64,000 nt of DNA from Micromonospora rubida (lineage in GTDB: Bacteria > Actinomycetota > Actinomycetes > Mycobacteriales > Micromonosporaceae): contig NZ_JAAALO010000005.1 of assembly GCF_009908295.1 (NCBI RefSeq), positions 62,001 through 126,000 of the forward strand, written 5' to 3'. Position 1 is the stretch's first letter; every line of letters starts with the position of its first letter. Under the pieces are notes generated by a model. The model was not told the origin of the DNA. It worked only from the letters and a program-made list of their open reading frames with translations, and ran no database searches. A program made the translations under genes and the position numbers. Of this stretch, positions 60,083 through 64,000 are shown one piece after another.

Positions 60083-60508
60083 ATGCCGGATCCGAGTTCC
60101 TGGCTGCACGAGGCCACCGCGACGGCGTCGGGGGGCCACGTCCGAACCGACGACGGAGGACTGTCCAGCGCCCTGGCCTCCCCGCTGGCGCCGCACTGCA
60201 CAGGCCTGACGCCGGAGCAGCTGCTGGCCGCCGCGTTCGCGTCCTGCCTGCACCACGCGGCGATCGAGGCCGCCGGGGAGATCACCGACGAGGCACACAC
60301 CGTGCAGGTGCGCGCCGAGGCCCGGCTGGGCCGCGACGACGACGGACGCTACCGGGCCGACGTGCACGCCTCCATCTCGTCGGCCGGGCTGAGCCCGGAG
60401 CAGCTCGCCCAACTCGTCGAGCACGCCGACCGGCTCTGGCCGTTCTCCAGCGGCGACAGCACCCGCCACCGCCTCACGGTCAGCCCGGCGGAGAACGGCG
60501 GGCGCTGA
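60083..60508 (+). CDS. OsmC/Ohr-family protein lacking the usual resolving cysteine
   Basis: A 141-residue protein of the organic hydroperoxide resistance group. The peroxidatic Cys55 is in LTPEQLLAAAFASCLHHAA, as in Ohr. The second, resolving Cys of Ohr (in the VCPYSN motif) is replaced: the matching stretch is RLWPFSSGDSTR (about residues 117-128). An extra Cys39 (PHCTGL) lies close to the first and might stand in. It reduces organic peroxides if active. GGGG with poor spacing precedes the ATG. A stress-type promoter lies upstream, and it follows the kinase gene by 144 bases. Confidence 0.82.
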   Translation: MPDPSSWLHEATATASGGHVRTDDGGLSSALASPLAPHCTGLTPEQLLAAAFASCLHHAAIEAAGEITDEAHTVQVRAEARLGRDDDGRYRADVHASISSAGLSPEQLAQLVEHADRLWPFSSGDSTRHRLTVSPAENGGR

Positions 60509-60887
60509 ACCGCTCCGCCCCGACGCGGGCCCTCACCAGCGGAGGCCGGCGGTGACCGCGCGGTCACCGCTGTCCATGGTGTGCGGCACCCCGGCCGAGG
60601 TCGGGGTGAGCCCCTCGGGACCACCGGCCCCTGCCGCCTCGCCGGACCGGATAGTCGATCATCATCCGAACGAACGAGTCCGTCATGCTGCCGCAACGGT
60701 CCGCGCCAGCCCGGCGAATAATCTGTCTTGTCTATCCATGAGGGCAATGACGGACATATGCGGTACACCGGGATGGCCGGCTTGCTGCCCGGCCGAAAGG
60801 AGATGTCCGGTCGTAAATCCGCGAATTGTGGCGCATGCCACCAATCACCCCATGGGGAAAGCGCGTCAAGCTCTCTAGCCTCGGCGG
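60509..60887. other. 379-base gap upstream of the lysozyme-like gene, with a hairpin
   Basis: No gene is supported. The part 60645-60860 is clearly AT-richer than the surroundings. ATTGTGGC (60825-60832) pairs with GCCACCAAT (60837-60845) as a hairpin, and CCGGC-type stems precede it. TAGCCT (60876-60881) is a -10-like element 6 bases before the GTG. I looked for a ydaO-type c-di-AMP riboswitch, often placed before such wall genes, and did not see its conserved core. Confidence 0.5.
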
Positions 60888-61733
60888 GTGCGCCCCGATG
60901 AACCCGCTGAGCAGAAGCAGACCGCCACCCGCCCGGATGACCGTCCGACCGATGCCACATCGACCGGGCGGACGACCGGCCGGCACCGCCGGCCCGAACC
61001 GCCGCGCCGCGCCGGCCGCGCGCTGCTCGGGTCCACCCCGGTGCGCGCGGCCCTGGCCACCGGCCTGACCTGCTGCCTCGGCGTGGCCGCCTTCGCCGGC
61101 ACCCGGCACGCCGACACCGACCCGGAGCCGGTCCGCGACGCCCTCGCCGACCGGGCCGCGGTCGCCGCCGAGGCCGAGCGACGCGCCTCCCGCTCTCTCG
61201 ACCGCGCCCCCGCCGCCCCGCCGACGCTCGCCCCCAGCCCGACGACGAAGCCCAGCCCGAGCGCCAGCCGCAAGCCGCAGCCGGTCAGGCCGGCCCGGCC
61301 CCGCCCGGTCGCCGGCCTCGACCAGGTCCAGACGGACAACGCGAAGACCATCGTGGACGTGGGGCGGGGCCTGAAGCTGCCCCGCCGGGGCCTGGTGGTG
61401 GCGGTGTCCACCGCCATGCAGGAGAGCGACCTGCGGAACCTGGCCAGCAACGTGCTGCCCGAGTCCTACGAGTACCCGCACCAGGGCGCCGGCTCCGACC
61501 ACGACTCGGTCGGGCTGTTCCAGCAGCGACCCAGCAGCGGCTGGGGCAGCGTCCGCGAGCTGATGCGCCCCGCGTACGCGGCACGGGTGTTCTGCGAGGC
61601 GCTGCTGAAGGTCCCCGGCTGGCAGGAGATGAGCGTCACCGCCGCCGCCCAGTCCGTGCAGGTCTCGGCGTACCCCGACGCGTACGCCCAGCACGAGGAG
61701 CGGGCCGCCGCGGTGGTGGCGGCGCTGACCTGA
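60888..61733 (+). CDS. Secreted/anchored lysozyme-like (transglycosylase SLT-type) protein
   Basis: A 281-residue protein. A basic cytosolic N-terminus (about 1-45) is followed by a single membrane segment (VRAALATGLTCCLGVAAFAGT, about 50-70), a Pro/Ala-rich stalk (about 90-145), and a C-terminal domain with LVVAVSTAMQESDLRNLASNVLPESYEYPHQGAGSDHDSVGLFQQRPSSGWGSVRELM. The A-x-x-E-S-D/N and GLFQQRP motifs are those of lysozyme-like domains in actinobacterial spore or wall-associated proteins; the Glu in MQES is the likely acid. GTG at 60888 has no Shine-Dalgarno and a -10-like TAGCCT 6 bases ahead, so it is probably leaderless. Confidence 0.8.
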   Translation: MRPDEPAEQKQTATRPDDRPTDATSTGRTTGRHRRPEPPRRAGRALLGSTPVRAALATGLTCCLGVAAFAGTRHADTDPEPVRDALADRAAVAAEAERRASRSLDRAPAAPPTLAPSPTTKPSPSASRKPQPVRPARPRPVAGLDQVQTDNAKTIVDVGRGLKLPRRGLVVAVSTAMQESDLRNLASNVLPESYEYPHQGAGSDHDSVGLFQQRPSSGWGSVRELMRPAYAARVFCEALLKVPGWQEMSVTAAAQSVQVSAYPDAYAQHEERAAAVVAALT

Positions 61734-61788
61734 GCCGGCTCGGCCACCCGGGCGCCGCGCCCGCCCGCAGCTCGGCACCGGTCACCGC

Positions 61789-62277
61789 TCAGCTCGTGGG
61801 CACCCCGCCGGGCGGCACGGAAGCGGCGGCCGTCGGCGTGTCCGTGGCCACCGGCTCACCGGCCGGTGCGATGAGGATCTCGTCGAGCCGGGTCGCCCGG
61901 AGCCGGCGCGCCGCCAGGGCGGCCTCGACGTCCCGACGGGCCCGCACCGCATCGGCGTACGCCTGCTCGCGGAGCTGCCGGGCCTCATCGCGGGCGGCGT
62001 CCAGCTCGAACCGGGCCCGGGCCAGGGCCTCGGCCGCCTCCCGTTCGACCTCTGGCGGCGACGACCGGCCCGATAGCGCCCCGGCCCCGTCGGCCCGGCG
62101 CCGCTCGACCAGGTCACACAGGCGGGCCGCCTCCCACCGGAGCCGGTCCCACTCACGGCCCGTCCCGGTGGCGCCCTCCGCCCGCGCGGCGAGCCGGCTC
62201 AGCCGGACCGCCAGCTCGTCGAGGCAGGAATCGACCTGCCGACTGTCGTAGCCGAACTCCACGACGGAGAATCTCAT
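61789..62277 (-). CDS. DivIVA-like coiled-coil protein
   Basis: A 162-residue protein. The N-terminus, FSVVEFGYDSRQVDSCLDELAVRLSRL, fits the DivIVA/GpsB membrane-targeting pattern (F/Y-x5-G-Y-D-x2-Q-V-D-x-F/C-L), and a long charged coiled coil follows (about residues 75-130: EVEREAAEALARARFELDAARDEARQL). The C-terminus is Pro/Ala/Thr-rich. Much shorter than Wag31/DivIVA itself, it may be a paralogue acting at poles or septa. The ATG lies at 62277 with no strong ribosome site (GGGGCGACAGG). Confidence 0.75.
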   Translation of the reverse strand: MRFSVVEFGYDSRQVDSCLDELAVRLSRLAARAEGATGTGREWDRLRWEAARLCDLVERRRADGAGALSGRSSPPEVEREAAEALARARFELDAARDEARQLREQAYADAVRARRDVEAALAARRLRATRLDEILIAPAGEPVATDTPTAAASVPPGGVPTS

Positions 62278-62404
62278 CCTGTCGCCCCCAGGCAGCCGGT
62301 GCTTCTTCCCACCTGCCGATCCTCGGCGGTGCCGGCGGGACGCCGAGGGGGTTCGGGAGAATTGTTCGGCATTCGGGCGACGACGCCCGCCCTCGGGGCG
62401 CGGG

Positions 62405-62851
62405 TCAGGCCCGCTTGGGCAGCACCACGACCCGGCCGAAGAACTCGTCGATCCGGCGCACCACGTCGTTGAAGTCGTCCAGGTCGATCGGCTTGGTCAC
62501 GTACGCGTTGGCCTGGAGGGTGTAGCTGCCGACGATGTCGGTGTCGGCGTTGGAGGTGGTGAGCACCACGACCGGGATGGTGCGCAGGTCGTCGTCCTGC
62601 TTGACCTCGCCGAGCACCTGCCGCCCGTCCATCCGGGGCATGTTCAGGTCGAGCAGTATCACGTCGGGCCGGCGGGCCTCGGTGTGCCGCCCCTCGCGGC
62701 GCAGGAACTCCATGGCCTCCTGGCCGTCGCCGACCACGTCGATGACCTTGTCGACGTCGGAGTCGGCGAGGGCCTCCTCGATCATCAGAACGTCGCCGGG
62801 ATCGTCGTCCACCACGAGGATGCGAACGGGGCCGGGGGTATTTCCAGCCAT
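62405..62851 (-). CDS. Stand-alone CheY-like response regulator (Rcp1-like)
   Basis: A 148-residue receiver-only protein: ILVVDDDPGDVLMIEEAL, phospho-Asp in DVILLDLNMPRMDG (about residue 67), VLTTSN and Lys in NAYVTKPIDL. The extra loop between beta-3 and alpha-3 and the DDDPGDVLMIEEAL start are typical of Rcp1-like regulators that serve bacteriophytochrome or GAF-type kinases. There is no output domain. ATG 62851 is chosen for a normal N-terminus. It lies between a DivIVA-like and a STAS protein gene; the partner kinase is not in the window. Confidence 0.9.
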   Translation of the reverse strand: MAGNTPGPVRILVVDDDPGDVLMIEEALADSDVDKVIDVVGDGQEAMEFLRREGRHTEARRPDVILLDLNMPRMDGRQVLGEVKQDDDLRTIPVVVLTTSNADTDIVGSYTLQANAYVTKPIDLDDFNDVVRRIDEFFGRVVVLPKRA

Positions 62852-62920
62852 GGGTGACCTGCCTCGGGTTGACGCGGACGGCGACCTCACGATCGCCTGT
62901 TGGCGGGGAAATCTAGCCCA

Positions 62921-63268
62921 TCACAGGGCGGACTGCGACCTCGGGTGCATCGTGTCGGAACGGTATCCCAGGACCTCGGCCAGGCCGGTCACCTTCAGCA
63001 CCCGCTCCACCCGCCCGGTGGCTCCGGTCACCCGCAGCCAGCCGCCCCGGGCCGCGGCCCGGTTGTCGCCCCGGACGAACGCGGCGATGCCGGTGGAGTC
63101 GCAGAAGGTCAGCTCGGTGAGGTCGACCAGGAGATGCCGCTCCCCCTGGTCGGCCAGCCGATCGAGGACGGCGTTGAGCTCGGGCGTGGTGCTCAGGTCC
63201 AGCTCGCCGGCGAGTCGCAGGCACGCCCCGGCACCTTCCCGTTGGGCGTACGTGACGGTGAACGTCAA
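62921..63268 (-). CDS. STAS-domain anti-sigma factor antagonist
   Basis: A 115-residue single STAS domain: CLRLAGELDLSTTPELNAVLDRLADQGERHLLVDLTELTFCDSTGIAAFVRGDNRAAARGGWLRV. The phosphorylation Ser is present in the CDSTGI motif, so it can take part in partner switching with an RsbW-like kinase. TTG at 63268 has GAGGGG 8 bases before it; a GTG further upstream is possible. Unlike the STAS half of the protein at 6421, its phospho-site is intact. Confidence 0.85.
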   Translation of the reverse strand: MTFTVTYAQREGAGACLRLAGELDLSTTPELNAVLDRLADQGERHLLVDLTELTFCDSTGIAAFVRGDNRAAARGGWLRVTGATGRVERVLKVTGLAEVLGYRSDTMHPRSQSAL

Positions 63269-63360
63269 ACGTGGTTCCCCTCGCTCCACCGCACGCTGAT
63301 GCTTGCAGTGGAGCAAGTATAAGCAGTGAGCCGCGGCCCCCCGCATCTCCGAACGATCAA

Positions 63361-63384
63361 CGCGACCGCGCGACCGCGCGACCG
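63361..63384. repeat. Three tandem copies of CGCGACCG
   Basis: The 8-base unit is repeated exactly three times in the gap between the STAS gene start and the last minus-strand gene. Confidence 0.8.
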
Positions 63385-63404
63385 ACGCCCCCGCCGCAGA
63401 GGGT

Positions 63405-63437
63405 GGCCCCCGACCCTGGGACCAGGAGTCGGGGGCC
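63405..63437 (-). terminator. Terminator of the last minus-strand gene
   Basis: GGCCCCCGAC (63405-63414) and GTCGGGGGCC (63428-63437) pair perfectly around a 13-base loop, 12 bases past the stop of the gene at 63450 on the minus strand. Confidence 0.65.
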
Positions 63438-63449
63438 GGGAGGGTGGCC

Positions 63450-63767
63450 TCAGGTGGCGGTCACCGGTTGCAGGCGCGGCCCGTCGGCCCGCCGATCGGC
63501 GTCGCCCGGCGGGGGTTCCGCGTCCTCCGGCGGCCCGGAGTCGGGCGTCTGGAACAGGTAACGGACGAACTCCCCACCCGCCTCGTTGTCGTCCGCCCCG
63601 GGCCACTGCCCGGTGCAGTCGACGCCGACCACCTCGCGGCCGACGCCGTCGGACTCCTCCAGCAGGGCCCACAGGCTCACCCGGTAGCACCTGGTCGCCT
63701 GTGGCGTGAGCCGCCAGCGGGCGTACCAGCCGGGACGGGCGGGGACGATCTCGACGATCCTCTTCAT
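63450..63767 (-). CDS. Small protein of unknown function (105 aa)
   Basis: A 105-residue hydrophilic protein that starts KRIVEIVPARPGWYARWRLTPQATRCYRVSLWALLEE and ends in a Pro/Asp-rich tail (about residues 75-105). The first part has the look of a small beta-rich domain. GGAAGG is 6 bases before the ATG at 63767. Not recognised; a terminator follows it. Confidence 0.6.
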   Translation of the reverse strand: MKRIVEIVPARPGWYARWRLTPQATRCYRVSLWALLEESDGVGREVVGVDCTGQWPGADDNEAGGEFVRYLFQTPDSGPPEDAEPPPGDADRRADGPRLQPVTAT

Positions 63768-63978
63768 GACGACCTTCCCTTCCGCGTGTGTCGGAAGTAC
63801 TCCGGCCCACTCCCGATCGTGGAGCCCGGGCGGGTGAACCTGGCTCACCCGCCCCGGATGACGCCGCCCCGGCCGCCCGTCGGCCGGCCCCGTGGCGCGG
63901 GCCACGGCCCGTTTCGGCCCCGACGACGCCGGGAAGGCGACGGTCGAGACAACGGATCGGAGAGGGGCGAGGTGTGCC

Positions 63979-64000
63979 ATGCGCAAACAGATGGAGGGTG
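63979..64000 (+). CDS. Possible start of a gene cut by the window end
   Basis: ATG at 63979 opens MRKQMEG before the edge. GAGGGGCGAGG lies 8 or more bases upstream and there are no other starts nearby. Too short to name; real but weakly supported. Confidence 0.3.

Noticed and set aside
60640..60887. ydaO-type c-di-AMP riboswitch before the lysozyme-like gene
   Set aside because: Expected from gene type, but the conserved core sequences were not found.

Overview
The window is very GC-rich (around 72% by eye, with codons ending in G or C) and reads as the chromosome of an actinomycete. A Micromonospora-like member of the Micromonosporaceae fits best: there is a SecA2-type accessory translocase, glucosyl-3-phosphoglycerate synthase, an Rv3032-like glycosyltransferase, a treX-treY-treZ operon, a SigB/SigF-family stress sigma factor, DivIVA-like and STAS proteins, and many genes with GTG starts or no ribosome binding site. 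The species cannot be named from the sequence alone. I saw no rRNA, tRNA or CRISPR array.

Left part (1-17 kb). A partial secA2 is followed by a dehydrogenase/Gfo-Idh pair, gpgS and a GT4 glycosyltransferase. Then comes what looks like a stress and redox block: a DUF4383 membrane protein, a STAS/HATPase regulator, an orphan cytochrome oxidase subunit I, the SigB-type sigma factor, an unknown 467-residue protein, a CDGSH protein, a haem-oxygenase-like diiron protein, a ThDP enzyme of the pyruvate oxidase type and an Rv2629-like protein. Several of these genes carry a GTTT/GNNT-N15-16-GGG(T/A/C)A(C/T/G) box at promoter distance. The same box precedes a protein kinase and an OsmC/Ohr protein near 59-60 kb. 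I infer a local sigma-factor regulon.

Middle part (17-29 kb). These are mostly single metabolic genes and their regulators: an alpha/beta hydrolase, a truncated haloacetate dehalogenase, DUF3817, a glutamate-cysteine ligase family protein, an amidohydrolase with a divergent TetR regulator and three operator copies, a DUF2975/XRE pair, a pentapeptide-repeat protein with internal duplication, a WYL regulator with an epoxide hydrolase, and a secreted I36/CHAP protein.

Accessory part (29-37 kb). Composition is more mixed here. It holds an XRE regulator that overlaps a 56-residue gene, a GntR regulator, a decayed second copy of the XRE/56-residue module, a 115-base hairpin, a frameshifted hydrolase, the rifamycin-tolerance type ATPase gene helR, and an intact IS200/IS605 element (tnpA and tnpB divergent) whose end abuts and probably supplies the helR stop codon.

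Right part (37-64 kb). YciI-like, GNAT and alpha/beta hydrolase genes come first. The treX-treY-treZ operon follows, divergent from an Rv3032-like glucan glycosyltransferase. After these are a secreted LamG protein, citrate synthase, a tightly coupled trio (48-residue membrane peptide, methyltransferase, membrane sulfatase), VOC and AraC proteins, a two-component system, a Ser/Thr kinase, an Ohr-like protein lacking the usual second cysteine, a lysozyme-like secreted protein, a DivIVA-like coiled coil, a stand-alone response regulator and a STAS anti-anti-sigma factor. Together the window links alpha-glucan/trehalose metabolism, envelope functions and partner-switching style stress control.
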